From DASRIA01 sp963816975 (GTDB taxonomy: Bacteria > Actinomycetota > Thermoleophilia > Solirubrobacterales > JBBDJG01): a stretch of DNA of 64,000 bases. The position numbers were made by a program, and so were the translations under genes. This document shows, piece after piece, positions 1 to 8,051 of the stretch. The stretch is taken from the NCBI GenBank assembly GCA_963816975.1, contig CAWFMD010000006.1, positions 744,001 through 808,000 of the forward strand, written 5' to 3'. The notes under the pieces were generated by a model, which was given only the letters and a program-made list of their open reading frames with translations, had not been told where the DNA came from and ran no database searches. How positions within the stretch are numbered: position 1 is the first letter of the stretch; each line of letters begins with the position of its first letter.

Positions 1-891
1 GATCTGGCAGGTGCCGGCCGCCTCGTGGCCACCACCGCCGTAGATGAGCATCAGGCGGCCGATGTTGAATGTCGAAGAGCGGTCGATGATCGAGCGGCCG
101 ACCGCTAACACGGTGTTCTGCCGGCGCAGGCCCCAGAGGACGTGCACGGAGACGGTGCACTGGGGATGGAGCGCGTAGACCATGAAGCGGTTGGTCGGAT
201 AGATCACCTCTTCATCGCGAAGGTCGAGCACGACCGCGCGTCCGTGCACCGTCGAGCAGCGCAGGATCTGCTCCTTTGCCGCCTCGGAGTGCTCACGGTA
301 GAGCGCGACTCGCTCGGCGACATCAGGATGCTCGAGGATCTCATCGATGCTGTGCTCGAGGCAGAAGTCGATCAGCTGCATCATCAGGTCGTAGTTGGAG
401 ATGCGGAAGTCCCGGAAGCGGCCCAGCCCGGTGCGGGGGTCCATCAGGAAGCTGAGCAGGATCCAGCCCGTGGGATCGAGGATCTCGCTCTCGTTGAACT
501 TCGCGGCGTCGGCCTTGTCGACGGCCTCCATGATCTTGTCGCTGACGCGCGGGAAGCGCTCCGATCCGCCGAAGTACTCGTAGACGACGCGTGCGGCCGA
601 GTCGGCGCTGGAGATCGCGATGCGGTTGCCCGCGTCCTCGATCACGCGCAGGTCCTCCGAGCTGTGGTGGTCGAACGACAGTGCGACCTCGGGGCTGTAC
701 GGCAGGTTCGTGGTGATGTCGTTGGAGGTGAGCTCGACCTTCCCGTCCTGCACGTCCTTGGGGTGGACGAACAGGATGTCCGCGAGGATTCCGAGCTCCT
801 TCAGCAGCGCGGCGCAGACGAGACCGTCGAAGTCGCTGCGGGTGACGAGGCGGTGTGCGCCCACGGGGGGAGTCACGAAATCGTCGGGCAT
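1..891 (-). CDS. DHH-family phosphoesterase (C-terminus off the window)
   Basis: The gene starts at ATG 891 and runs off the left edge; 297 residues are visible. Near the N-terminus is SDFDGLVCAALL, the first metal-binding motif of DHH phosphoesterases, followed by FDHHSSE, the DHH signature. The last visible residues, GGGGHEAAGTCQ, are the glycine/histidine motif of the DHHA1 substrate-binding domain. The family hydrolyses phosphodiester or phosphoanhydride bonds with Mn2+ (nanoRNases, cyclic dinucleotide phosphodiesterases, exopolyphosphatases). The exact substrate cannot be told from this part. No transmembrane or sensory domain precedes the DHH core, so it should be a soluble cytoplasmic enzyme. 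No clear Shine-Dalgarno sequence precedes the ATG. Confidence 0.85.
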   Translation of the reverse strand, partial: MPDDFVTPPVGAHRLVTRSDFDGLVCAALLKELGILADILFVHPKDVQDGKVELTSNDITTNLPYSPEVALSFDHHSSEDLRVIEDAGNRIAISSADSAARVVYEYFGGSERFPRVSDKIMEAVDKADAAKFNESEILDPTGWILLSFLMDPRTGLGRFRDFRISNYDLMMQLIDFCLEHSIDEILEHPDVAERVALYREHSEAAKEQILRCSTVHGRAVVLDLRDEEVIYPTNRFMVYALHPQCTVSVHVLWGLRRQNTVLAVGRSIIDRSSTFNIGRLMLIYGGGGHEAAGTCQI

Positions 892-913
892 GGGGACAGG
901 ATCGGAAGATCAG

Positions 914-940
914 CCGCGCGGCTTGAGCGCTGCCGCGCGG
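914..940 (-). terminator. Hairpin downstream of tRNA-Ala
   Basis: Perfect 9-bp GC stem (914-922 with 932-940) with a 9-nt loop, about 55 nt downstream of the tRNA-Ala 3' end and just upstream of the DHH gene. There is no U-tract, as is common in GC-rich actinobacteria. It could end tRNA transcription or lie in the DHH leader. Confidence 0.45.
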
Positions 941-995
941 ACCGGGTCACCCAGCGGACGAGCGAAGCGGACCCCGTGCGGGGGCGGTTCCTTCA

Positions 996-1069
<74 letters not shown>

Positions 1070-1177
1070 GCGAACCGCCAATTATAGATTCGGCCGCCGG
1101 GGCCCTGCGGCGGCGCCCGGTGAACGAGACCGTGCACCGTGGCACGCGTCGCCCACATTTGCAAAGGTATCGAGGCG

Positions 1178-1693
1178 ATGAGCAGCCTCGATGACGCCAT
1201 CCGCGAGCATCTCGAGCTGAAACGCCGCCTCGGCGCCTCCGACGACGAGATCAAGCAAAAGGAGGCCGAGGCCTTCGGCAAGGGAGAGCGGCCTGCGCGA
1301 CTCTCGCCGCAGGAGGCGGAGCCGACGCCTGCCGAGCCCGGCCCTGAGCCGGACGCGCGCGAACAGCCCTTCACCGACGAGGAGCTGGTCGCCGCCGAGC
1401 CGGCCCCCAACGGTGAGCACAGCACCGCGGAATGGGACCCCGTCGACTTTCCCTCGACGCAGCGCACCAGCACGGCCGACGAGATCTTCGAGCCCGACGA
1501 GGTGCCGGCCGATGAGTCACTCACGGTGCGCGACGAGCGGCGGTTGCATGAAGATCCCGTCGAAGAGCCACCGACCCCTGGCCTCGCGGCGGAAGACGTG
1601 CTCGAGGAGACGCCGGAGTTCCTGGAGGAGACGCCGGAGCATGACCGGCTCTGGTTCGAGCAGCGCCCGCCCAAGGACTTCGACTTCGACTGA
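1178..1693 (+). CDS. Hypothetical acidic protein
   Basis: A 171-residue protein of unknown function. It begins with a short helical segment (MSSLDDAIREHLELKRRLG), followed by a long acidic, proline- and glutamate-rich low-complexity region ending in DFDFD. There is no signal peptide or membrane segment, so it is probably cytoplasmic and largely disordered after residue 40. ATG 1178 was chosen because a purine-rich AAAGG lies upstream and the helical segment starts there; an in-frame GTG at 1139 would add 13 residues. A strong hairpin follows at 1746-1779. Confidence 0.65.
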   Translation: MSSLDDAIREHLELKRRLGASDDEIKQKEAEAFGKGERPARLSPQEAEPTPAEPGPEPDAREQPFTDEELVAAEPAPNGEHSTAEWDPVDFPSTQRTSTADEIFEPDEVPADESLTVRDERRLHEDPVEEPPTPGLAAEDVLEETPEFLEETPEHDRLWFEQRPPKDFDFD

Positions 1694-1745
1694 GAGACGG
1701 CGTCGGTCCGTCAGCGGATCGACGAGTGGGCTGCGACGCAAGATG

Positions 1746-1779
1746 GGACGGGGCCGGCGCAATGGTGCCGGCCCCGTCC
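1746..1779 (+). terminator. Strong GC hairpin terminator
   Basis: A perfect 13-bp stem (1746-1758 with 1767-1779) that can extend two more pairs into an AATG tetraloop. It lies 53 bp after the stop of the acidic hypothetical gene. No U-run follows. Confidence 0.55.
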
Positions 1780-1945
1780 TGGCGTCCGTGCCGCTCCTGT
1801 GAGAGGCCAAGCCCCTCGCAGAGAGATCGGAACTCCGTCTCCGCCCGCAGTGATTCGTCAGCGCCGACCGGCACGGCAAGCGCCGCTCCCTCAAACCCGG
1901 ACATGTGTCCAGAGCAGGGCCCCGGAGCCAGACCACCCGCCCGAC

Positions 1946-1964
1946 TACCATTTCCCGCAACGTG
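1946..1964 (+). promoter_or_regulatory. -10 element and leaderless start of metF
   Basis: TACCAT (1946-1951) lies 10 nt before GTG 1962, with no Shine-Dalgarno sequence. An interrupted palindrome, GGACA-TG-TGTCC (1899-1910), lies about 35 bp upstream and could be an operator. The rest of the 268-bp gap 1694-1961 holds only this and the hairpin at 1746. Confidence 0.5.
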
Positions 1965-2888
1965 CGCATAGATCAGATACTCAGCAACCGGCAGGAGCCC
2001 AGCTTCTCGTTCGAGTTCTTTCCGCCGAAGACGCCCGCGGGAGAGCAGAAGCTGTTCGAGACCGTCGAAACGCTCCGCGACCTCGAGCCCACCTACGTGT
2101 CGGTCACGTACGGGGCGGGGGGCGGCACCAGGGCACTGACGGTGGACATCGTGAAGCGGATCAAGAACGAGCTCGGCATCGAGGCGATGGCGCACTTCAC
2201 CTGCGTCGGCCACACCCGCGCGGAGCTGCACGAAGTGCTCGACGAGATGCGGGGCGCCGGCATCGAGAACATCATCGCGCTGCGCGGTGACCCGCCCCAG
2301 GGCGAGGCCGAGTTCAAGCCGGTGCCCGGCGGGCTCTCCTACGGGTCCGAGCTGGCCGCGCTGATCTCGGAGTCATACGACTTCTGCATCGCGGGCGCCT
2401 GCTATCCCGAGACCCATCCCGATGCCGCGGACCGCGACACCGATCTCAGCAACCTCCACTACAAGGTCGGCGCCGGCACGAGCTTCTTGATCACGCAGCT
2501 GTTCTTCGACAACGACGACTACTTCGACTTCGTCGAGCGCGCGCGTGCGAGCGGAATCACCTGCCCGATCATCGCCGGCATCATGCCGATCAACAACTTC
2601 GAGCAGATCAAGCGCTTTACGAGCATGTGCGGCGCGACGATCCCGCCTGCGCTGCACGCCCAGCTGGAGGCGCGCAGCAAGGAGGGCGAGGAGGCGGTCG
2701 CGGAACTGGGCGTTGCCTACGCGACCCTCCAGTGCGCCGACCTGCTCGCGCGCGGCGCGCCGGGGATCCACTTCTACACCCTGAACAGGTCTCCGGCGAC
2801 GCGCGCGATCCTGTCCGCGCTCAAGGCAGCACGGCCGTGGGAGCAGGCGAGCGCCAGCGCTCCGGCTCCCGCTCACCAGGCGAGCTGA
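1962..2888 (+). CDS. metF: Methylenetetrahydrofolate reductase
   Basis: A 308-residue soluble FAD enzyme reducing 5,10-methylene-THF to 5-methyl-THF for methionine synthesis. MetF landmarks: FSFEFFPPKT near the N-terminus (catalytic Glu), VSVTYGAGG, the FTCVGH segment, IIALRGDPP, and an ACYPETHP motif around the middle. Length matches the bacterial family (about 290-310). GTG 1962 is preferred because a -10 hexamer lies 10 nt upstream and residues before it are unlike MetF. Its last 68 bp overlap the 3' end of the convergent metallo-hydrolase gene, so the two transcripts are antisense there. Confidence 0.95.
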   Translation: MRIDQILSNRQEPSFSFEFFPPKTPAGEQKLFETVETLRDLEPTYVSVTYGAGGGTRALTVDIVKRIKNELGIEAMAHFTCVGHTRAELHEVLDEMRGAGIENIIALRGDPPQGEAEFKPVPGGLSYGSELAALISESYDFCIAGACYPETHPDAADRDTDLSNLHYKVGAGTSFLITQLFFDNDDYFDFVERARASGITCPIIAGIMPINNFEQIKRFTSMCGATIPPALHAQLEARSKEGEEAVAELGVAYATLQCADLLARGAPGIHFYTLNRSPATRAILSALKAARPWEQASASAPAPAHQAS

Positions 2889-3852
2889 GCCGCTCCACCC
2901 GCCCCCCGCGCTCGAGGTGGGCGAGGAAGCAGAGCGTGATCGTCAGGGCCCAGCTCATCATCATCCCGTCGACCTCGCCGAACACCTTGCGGACCAGGTC
3001 GAACGCGGTCGCCTCGCCCTCCTGCGCGATCGCGTCGGCGATCGCGTCGAGTCGCTGATGCACCTCGACGCGGTTCGCCTCGATGTGGGCCGGGATGTCG
3101 CCGAACGGGCGCCCGTGGCCCGGTAGGCAGAGCCGCGCATCGAGGCCCTCGATCGTGTCGAGCCCATCCAGGAACTCTCCCACCGGATCGGGTGTCCAGC
3201 CGTAGTCGAAGTAGAGGAACACGCGCCCCAGCACCTGGTCGCCGCTCAGCAGCAGCCGCTGCTCGCGCTGGAACAGGACGACGTGGGAGGGAGCGTGCCC
3301 GGGCGTGTAGTACACGGTCCACGCGCCGTGGTCGGTCACGACCTCGACCCCGGGCAACAGCTCGCGATGCGGCTCGATCAGCTCCGCGATGCTCGGCTTC
3401 AGGTCGCGGCGGCGTTCCTCGGCCCAGCGACGCAGCGGCTCGAGCGGCACGCCACTCTGGCGCGCCACCTCGATGCGCCGCGCGAGCGAGCGCTCCGGGT
3501 CCTCCATGGAGCGCGTCATGTGCTCGTGGCGCGGATGCATCCACAGCTCGCAGCCGGCACGCTCGACGATCGGCGCCGCGAGGCCGTAGTGGTCCGAGTG
3601 GGCATGGGTGCAAACGAGCAGCCGCACGTCTTCGAGCCGGCGCCCGATCTGCGCCAGCGTGCGCTCCAACTCCGCGAGCGCGCCCTGTTCGTGAATGCCG
3701 GTGTCGACCAGCACGATCCCGTCGCCGTGGCTCAGCGCCCACGAGTTCACGTGGGGAACACCCGGCCACGGCAGCGGCAATCGCAGCCGCCACACCCCCG
3801 GGAGCACGCGGTCTGCCCGGCCGAGCTTGGGCCTGCGCTGCGCGTCGCTCAC
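2821..3852 (-). CDS. MBL-fold metallo-hydrolase
   Basis: A 343-residue metallo-beta-lactamase-fold protein. It carries THAHSDHYG (the HxHxDH zinc motif, about residue 92), a PGHAPSH metal ligand, SGDQVLG (bridging Asp) and LPGHGRPFG (last His). After the MBL core comes a helical C-terminal region of the winged-helix type seen in glyoxalase II-like and lactamase-B2-like hydrolases. The substrate is unknown, but a thioester or phosphoester would fit the family. GTG 3852 sits 7 nt after a TAGGCT hexamer (leaderless). It is divergent from another MBL gene, with only 35 bp between them; the two proteins may be functionally paired or old paralogues. Confidence 0.85.
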   Translation of the reverse strand: MSDAQRRPKLGRADRVLPGVWRLRLPLPWPGVPHVNSWALSHGDGIVLVDTGIHEQGALAELERTLAQIGRRLEDVRLLVCTHAHSDHYGLAAPIVERAGCELWMHPRHEHMTRSMEDPERSLARRIEVARQSGVPLEPLRRWAEERRRDLKPSIAELIEPHRELLPGVEVVTDHGAWTVYYTPGHAPSHVVLFQREQRLLLSGDQVLGRVFLYFDYGWTPDPVGEFLDGLDTIEGLDARLCLPGHGRPFGDIPAHIEANRVEVHQRLDAIADAIAQEGEATAFDLVRKVFGEVDGMMMSWALTITLCFLAHLERGGRVERLSSPGEREPERWRSPAPTAVLP

Positions 3853-3890
3853 GACGACGAGCCTAACGTCTGGCTAATACTGCCCACGTG
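3850..3890. promoter_or_regulatory. Back-to-back leaderless promoters of two MBL genes
   Basis: On the minus strand TAGGCT (3865-3860) is 7 nt before GTG 3852. On the plus strand TAATAC (3875-3880) is 7 nt before GTG 3888. The two -10 elements are 9 bp apart, so each polymerase footprint would cover the other promoter. Confidence 0.55.
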
Positions 3891-4688
3891 GCGGCGATCA
3901 CAGAACGGGTGCCGGCAGGCGTCGCGCTGGTGCGCGCACGCAACGCGGGCCCGTTGACCCTCTCGGGCACGAACACCTGGATCGTCGGAGCGCCGGCGTG
4001 GGTGATCGATCCGGGCCCGGCCGATCCGGTTCACGTCGCCGCGGTCGCAGCGGAGGCCGAGCGCCGCGGCGGGGTCGCCGGGATCGCCCTCACGCACGCG
4101 CATCTGGACCATGCGGAGGCGGTGCCGGCGCTGCGGCGGCGGTTCGGGGCGCCGGTGGGGGTCGGCCGTCGGCCGTGCGCCGACAGCACGGCGTTCGAGG
4201 AGCCGTCCGCCGAGGATCTCTCACCCGATGTGCTGCTGCTCGACGGTGACTCGTTCGGGCCGTTCGCGGTGATCGCCACACCCGGGCACTCGCCCGACCA
4301 CGTGGCGTTCGTTGCCGACCGTGTGCTGTTCTGCGGCGACACCGTGCTCGGTCAGGGCAGTGTGTTCATCGCGCCCGGCGGCGGCGCGCTGGGGCTCTAC
4401 ATGGAGTCGCTGCGCAGGCTGCGCGCGCGCGACCTCGACGCGTTGTGCCCCGGTCACGGGCCGGTCGTGTGGGACCCGGCCGCGAAGCTCGACGAGTACA
4501 TCGCGCACCGGCTCGATCGGGAGCACCGCCTGCTCGCCGCGCTGGCGCGCGGCCTGCGCTCACAAGACGATCTGCTGGACGAGGTCTGGAGCGACGCTCC
4601 GGCGGCCCTGCGACCTGCGGCGCGGCTGACGCTGCAGGCGCACCTGGAGAAGCTGGAGGGCGAGGGCAGACTACCCCGGCCCGCCTAG
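3888..4688 (+). CDS. MBL-fold metallo-hydrolase (LACTB2-like)
   Basis: A 266-residue protein with LSGTNTWIVG and VIDPGPAD at the N-terminus, THAHLDHAEA (HxHxDH), ATPGHSPDHV, FCGDTVLGQGSVFI and LCPGHGPVV: all five MBL zinc ligands are present. The C-terminal ~70 residues (IAHRLDREHRLLAAL to the end) match the winged-helix tail of LACTB2-like hydrolases, some of which act on RNA or CoA thioesters. Function is not settled from sequence. Its stop TAG overlaps the stop of the convergent gene in a shared CTAG. Confidence 0.88.
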   Translation: MAAITERVPAGVALVRARNAGPLTLSGTNTWIVGAPAWVIDPGPADPVHVAAVAAEAERRGGVAGIALTHAHLDHAEAVPALRRRFGAPVGVGRRPCADSTAFEEPSAEDLSPDVLLLDGDSFGPFAVIATPGHSPDHVAFVADRVLFCGDTVLGQGSVFIAPGGGALGLYMESLRRLRARDLDALCPGHGPVVWDPAAKLDEYIAHRLDREHRLLAALARGLRSQDDLLDEVWSDAPAALRPAARLTLQAHLEKLEGEGRLPRPA

Positions 4689-4990
4689 AACGGAATCGTG
4701 TCGTCCTCGCGCCGCTCGGGCATCACCGGCACCGGCTCGCCCAGCGGATCGCCGATCGCCTCGGCAACCTCCTCCTCGATGCCGTAGGCCGAACCCGGGC
4801 AGTCCACGCGGAAGCGCTTCGGCGGGATGTCGTCGCGTGGCTCGACCGGCAGGCCGAACAGCTCGTCCCATCCGAACAGCTCGAAGTTCCCGGCGTTCAG
4901 CAGGATCGCGCGGGCGGGCATCGGACAGGTCGCGTTGTGGTGCTCGACCCCGGCCTTGATGTGCGCCAGCATCTCCGCCTCGAGGCTCAA
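4685..4990 (-). CDS. Hypothetical protein downstream of pterin dehydratase
   Basis: A 101-residue soluble protein I do not recognise. It is helical at the N-terminus (MSLEAEMLAHIKAGVEHH), has one cysteine in NATCPMPARAI and one in RVDCPGSAYG, and ends in an acidic/proline tail EDDTIPF. TTG 4990 was chosen because AGGGA lies 8 nt upstream, inside the end of the dehydratase gene; the two are almost certainly co-transcribed (2-bp gap). An ATG at 4972 is an alternative. The stop shares CTAG with the convergent hydrolase gene. Confidence 0.65.
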   Translation of the reverse strand: MSLEAEMLAHIKAGVEHHNATCPMPARAILLNAGNFELFGWDELFGLPVEPRDDIPPKRFRVDCPGSAYGIEEEVAEAIGDPLGEPVPVMPERREDDTIPF

Positions 4991-4992
4991 CG

Positions 4993-5331
4993 TTACGTTC
5001 CCTGATGCGCCAGCCGGTCGATCTTCGCCGCCATCACGAAGTCGTTGCGGGTCAGGCCCGAGGCGGCGTGCGTCGTGAGGTCGAAGCTCGCCCGTCCCCA
5101 GCCCAGCTCGATGTCGGGGTGGTGCCCCTCCGCCTCGGCGACGAGCGCGGCGCGGGCGACGAAGCCGAACGCGTCCCGGAAGTTGGGAAACGAGAACTCG
5201 CGGTGCAGCTTCTGGTTGCCCTGGCGTCCCCACTCAGGCACGTCCTCGGCCAGCTTGGCCGCCTCGTCCTCGGCCAGGGGCGGGGTGCCTTTCTCACATG
5301 CTTCGCAGTGCTCTGTCGCGAGGTTGCTCAC
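4993..5331 (-). CDS. 4a-hydroxytetrahydrobiopterin dehydratase
   Basis: A 112-residue pterin-4-alpha-carbinolamine dehydratase. The family signature is clear: FSFPNFRDAFGFV, then EGHHPDIELGWGRASFDLTTHAASGLTRNDF, with the catalytic HHP and the downstream TTHA. In bacteria the family recycles pterin cofactor or has a moonlighting role; no aromatic amino acid hydroxylase gene is visible nearby. GTG 5331 is preferred over an in-frame codon at 5358 because TATCTT lies 6 nt upstream (leaderless). The N-terminal stretch CEACEKG contains a CxxC of unknown purpose. Confidence 0.88.
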   Translation of the reverse strand: MSNLATEHCEACEKGTPPLAEDEAAKLAEDVPEWGRQGNQKLHREFSFPNFRDAFGFVARAALVAEAEGHHPDIELGWGRASFDLTTHAASGLTRNDFVMAAKIDRLAHQGT

Positions 5332-5368
5332 AAGGCCAAGATAGCGCCTCGAATACACTCCCCGCGTG
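5329..5368. promoter_or_regulatory. Back-to-back leaderless promoters
   Basis: Minus strand: TATCTT (5343-5338), 6 nt before GTG 5331. Plus strand: TACACT (5354-5359), 6 nt before GTG 5366. The start codons of the divergent genes are 34 bp apart. Confidence 0.6.
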
Positions 5369-5803
5369 GCGGTTGACGTGCAGTCGGAGATCGTGATCGC
5401 CCGTGCCCGCGACGAGGTCGCCGCCTACGCCGCGGACCCGGACAACGCCACCGAGTGGTACGCGAACATCGAGGCGGTGGAGTGGCGCTCGCCCAGACCG
5501 CTCGCGGTCGGGACGCAGCTTGCGTTCGTCGCCCGCTTCATGGGCCGTACCCTTTCCTACACGTACGAGGTGCGCGAGCTGGTGCTCGGCGAGCGGTTCG
5601 TGATGAGCACCGCGGAGGGACCGTTTCCGATGGAAACCACCTACAACTGGCGGGACACCGGTGACGGGAGCACGCTCATGACGCTGCGCAACCGCGGCGA
5701 GCCGGCGGGCTTTGCGCGGGTGGCCGCCCCGGCGATGGCCGCCGCGATGCGCCGCGCCAACCGCAAGGATCTACGCCGCCTGAAGGGGATCCTCGAGCGG
5801 TGA
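5366..5803 (+). CDS. SRPBCC-family (START-like) protein
   Basis: A 145-residue protein of the polyketide cyclase/dehydrase SRPBCC superfamily. It has the pattern beta strand (VQSEIVIARARDEVAAYAADPDNATEWY), long curved sheet with alternating hydrophobics, and C-terminal helix (FARVAAPAMAAAMRRANRKDLRRLKGIL). Such proteins bind hydrophobic ligands in a deep pocket; the ligand is unknown. Start GTG 5366 follows a leaderless -10. Confidence 0.8.
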   Translation: MAVDVQSEIVIARARDEVAAYAADPDNATEWYANIEAVEWRSPRPLAVGTQLAFVARFMGRTLSYTYEVRELVLGERFVMSTAEGPFPMETTYNWRDTGDGSTLMTLRNRGEPAGFARVAAPAMAAAMRRANRKDLRRLKGILER

Positions 5804-5810
5804 TCGGTAC

Positions 5811-6620
5811 TTACACCTGGCCCTCGATCTTCACGCAGGCGACGACGTCCTGCTGCCCCGCCCAGCCGCCTTCCGTCAGCAGCAGCAGGCGCAACGCGGG
5901 CTGTTCGAGGATCCGCGCAACCACCCAGTCCGGCCGGGAGAGCGAGAAGCCGTATCCCTCGCGGGCCTGATTGGGGTAGGCCTGATAGCCGAACCCCTCC
6001 CGCTCGAGACCCGCCAGCAGTTTCAAAATCTCGTCGCGCAGCAGGTTGAACGGAGGCCTTCGCTGATCGGGCCCGTCGTCGCCTACCACCAGCTCGCCGA
6101 GCCACCCGGCGAACCGCCGGCCGTGCGTCGTGAACACGACCAAGCCACCAGGAGCGAGATGCGATGCGAAGAACTCGAGGAACACGGGCCACCGCTCGGC
6201 CGCCACGTGGGTCAGCAGAGATCCGCACCAGATCAGGTCGAAGTCCGCCCGCAGCTCGAGGTCCCGCGGATCACTCGTCGCGTACGACCCCTCGACCCCG
6301 AAGACCTCGCGGCAGAAGTCGACCGCGCCGCGGTCCAGGTCGCAGGCGACGATCTCCGCAGAGCCGAACTCGGCCTTCAGCATGCGCAGCACCCGGCCAT
6401 AGCCGCATGCGAAGTCGAGCAGCACGCGCACCTCGCCCGAGCCGGCCGCAGCCAGCGCGACCCGGATGCTCTGCAGCGCTGCCACGCCGTTCACGAAGTA
6501 GTTGCCCTCGTCGCCCTCCACCATCTGGTCGGCCTCGGCGAGCGTCTCGATCACGCCGTCCGGCCTGCGCGCCACCAGCGACAGGATGCTTTCGCTGCGG
6601 ACGCCGGGGGACGTGCTCAT
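5811..6620 (-). CDS. Class I SAM-dependent methyltransferase
   Basis: A 269-residue protein. Motif I is LLDFACGYGRVL, followed by the acidic residue ending strand 2 (IVACDLDRGAV), then DLIWCGSLLTHV (motif IV) and LAPGGLVVFTTHGR (motif VI): a complete Rossmann methyltransferase of the small-molecule or lipid/sugar type. The acceptor is unknown. ATG 6620 was chosen; a -10-like TACAAT lies on the minus strand at 6658-6653, giving a short leader without an evident Shine-Dalgarno sequence. It is convergent with the SRPBCC gene, 7 bp apart. Confidence 0.82.
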   Translation of the reverse strand: MSTSPGVRSESILSLVARRPDGVIETLAEADQMVEGDEGNYFVNGVAALQSIRVALAAAGSGEVRVLLDFACGYGRVLRMLKAEFGSAEIVACDLDRGAVDFCREVFGVEGSYATSDPRDLELRADFDLIWCGSLLTHVAAERWPVFLEFFASHLAPGGLVVFTTHGRRFAGWLGELVVGDDGPDQRRPPFNLLRDEILKLLAGLEREGFGYQAYPNQAREGYGFSLSRPDWVVARILEQPALRLLLLTEGGWAGQQDVVACVKIEGQV

Positions 6621-6727
6621 CACCGGGAGGACTTGCGGAACAGCACGCGCGAATTGTACGGCGGCCCCGCACTTACGTTCCGCCGACCCCCGCCCCATGC
6701 GGGGATCTCCGTCGTGCAGCAGGCGCG

Positions 6728-6750
6728 GCTCCCGCTTGGTTGCGGGGAGC
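6728..6750 (-). terminator. Possible terminator of tRNA-Asp
   Basis: GCTCCCGC (6728-6735) pairs with GCGGGGAGC (6742-6750) with one bulged G and a 6-nt loop, 8 nt beyond the tRNA-Asp 3' end. There is no U-tract. Confidence 0.3.
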
Positions 6751-6758
6751 AGGTGAAG

Positions 6759-6832
<74 letters not shown>

Positions 6833-6878
6833 GAACAGTGGCCCATTGTAGACGCCCACCCGCGACGCTCCGTGGCGA

Positions 6879-6897
6879 TAGGGTTAGCGTGACGATG
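6879..6897 (+). promoter_or_regulatory. -10 of the cupin-SDR pair
   Basis: TAGGGT (6879-6884) lies 10 nt before ATG 6895. No Shine-Dalgarno sequence is seen. The promoter lies just outside the divergent tRNA-Asp gene. Confidence 0.45.
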
Positions 6898-7281
6898 GCA
6901 GACGTCACGGTGAAGCGCCTGGAGGACTTCGACACCGCGTTCGGCGGCGCGATGCGGCTCGTGCGCCACGGGCTGGGGGTCGAGTCGTTCGGCATCCAGG
7001 TGTTCGACATGCCCCCGAACGCCGACCGTTATCCGGAGCACGACCACTCCCACGACTCCCAGGAGGAGGTTTACGTCGTGCTCGAGGGCGCTGCGACGCT
7101 GCGCGCCGGAGGGGAGGAGCACGAGCTCACTCCGGGCGTCTTCGCGCGCGTCGGGCCCGGCGAGAAGCGCAAGATCGTGACCGGCTCCGAGGGCGCGCGG
7201 CTGCTGGCGCTGGGAGCCGTCCCGGGCAAACCATACGAGGTCCAGGACTTCACGAGGCCACAGCCGGACCAGGCCGGTTGA
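6895..7281 (+). CDS. Cupin-domain protein
   Basis: A 128-residue single-domain cupin. Motif 1 is YPEHDHSHDSQEEVYVVLEG (His, His and Glu metal ligands) and motif 2 is around PGVFARVGPGEKRKIV, where the usual metal-binding His is replaced, so metal binding may be incomplete. The family covers small-molecule oxygenases, isomerases and ligand sensors; the substrate is unknown. ATG 6895 is favoured over codons further upstream that overlap tRNA-Asp. Its stop overlaps the TTG start of the following SDR gene (TTGA), indicating translational coupling. Confidence 0.8.
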   Translation: MADVTVKRLEDFDTAFGGAMRLVRHGLGVESFGIQVFDMPPNADRYPEHDHSHDSQEEVYVVLEGAATLRAGGEEHELTPGVFARVGPGEKRKIVTGSEGARLLALGAVPGKPYEVQDFTRPQPDQAG

Positions 7282-8045
7282 ACCTCGGCATCGAGGGGAA
7301 GGTCGCGCTCGTGATGGGCGCGAGCAAGGGTCTCGGCCGCGCGATCGCGGCCGCGCTCGCGGCGGAGGGCGCGCGCGTCGCGATCAGCAGCCGCTCCGAG
7401 CAGCGCATCGCCGCGGCCGCGACGGGGATCGCAGCAGACACGGGCGCCGAGGTGCTCGGCTTCGCCGCGGACACCGAGAGCGTCGACGACATGCCGCGGC
7501 TGGCCGCGCGAGTGCGCGACTCGCTCGGTGCGGTCGACGTCCTCGTGACCAACACCGGTGGGCCCCCGCTTGGTGAGCCCCTGTCGTTCGCGCCGGCGCA
7601 GTGGGAGGCCGCCTACCGCAGTCTCGTGCTGGCGCCGATGGCCCTGATCGACACGGTCGTGCCCGGCATGCGCGACCGCGGCTGGGGCCGGATCGTGAAC
7701 GTCACCTCGATTGCCACGCGGGAGCCGATCCCGGGACTGATGCTGTCCAACAGCCACCGGCTCGCGGCGGTCGGTGCGTTCAAGACCCTCTCGCGTGAGC
7801 TGGCGCGCGACGGCATCCTGCTGAACAGCGTCGCCCCCGGGCGCATTGCGACGGACCGCATCGCGAGCATGGCGGGCGCCTCGCTGGAGCAGCTGCGAGA
7901 CATGCCGCAGCCGGACATCCCCGTCGGGCGGCTCGGCACCCCCGAGGAGTTCGCGGACGTGGTCGCGTTCCTGTGCTCGGAGCGCGCGTCCTACGTGAAC
8001 GGGGTCAACGTGCCGGTCGACGGCGGCGCCACCCGCGGCATCTGA
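7278..8045 (+). CDS. SDR-family oxidoreductase with atypical active site
   Basis: A 255-residue short-chain dehydrogenase. It has the cofactor motif MGASKGLGRA, an NTGG motif after strand 4, and the catalytic Ser region VNVTSIAT. Where a classical SDR has YxxxK, this protein reads SNSHRLAAVGAFK, so the catalytic Tyr is absent; only a Lys further on aligns. This matches the beta-ketoacyl-reductase-like SDR subgroup known to lack the standard tetrad. The C-terminus VNGVNVPVDGGATRGI is normal. TTG start, coupled to the cupin gene. Confidence 0.85.
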   Translation: MNLGIEGKVALVMGASKGLGRAIAAALAAEGARVAISSRSEQRIAAAATGIAADTGAEVLGFAADTESVDDMPRLAARVRDSLGAVDVLVTNTGGPPLGEPLSFAPAQWEAAYRSLVLAPMALIDTVVPGMRDRGWGRIVNVTSIATREPIPGLMLSNSHRLAAVGAFKTLSRELARDGILLNSVAPGRIATDRIASMAGASLEQLRDMPQPDIPVGRLGTPEEFADVVAFLCSERASYVNGVNVPVDGGATRGI

Positions 8046-8051
8046 GCAGGG

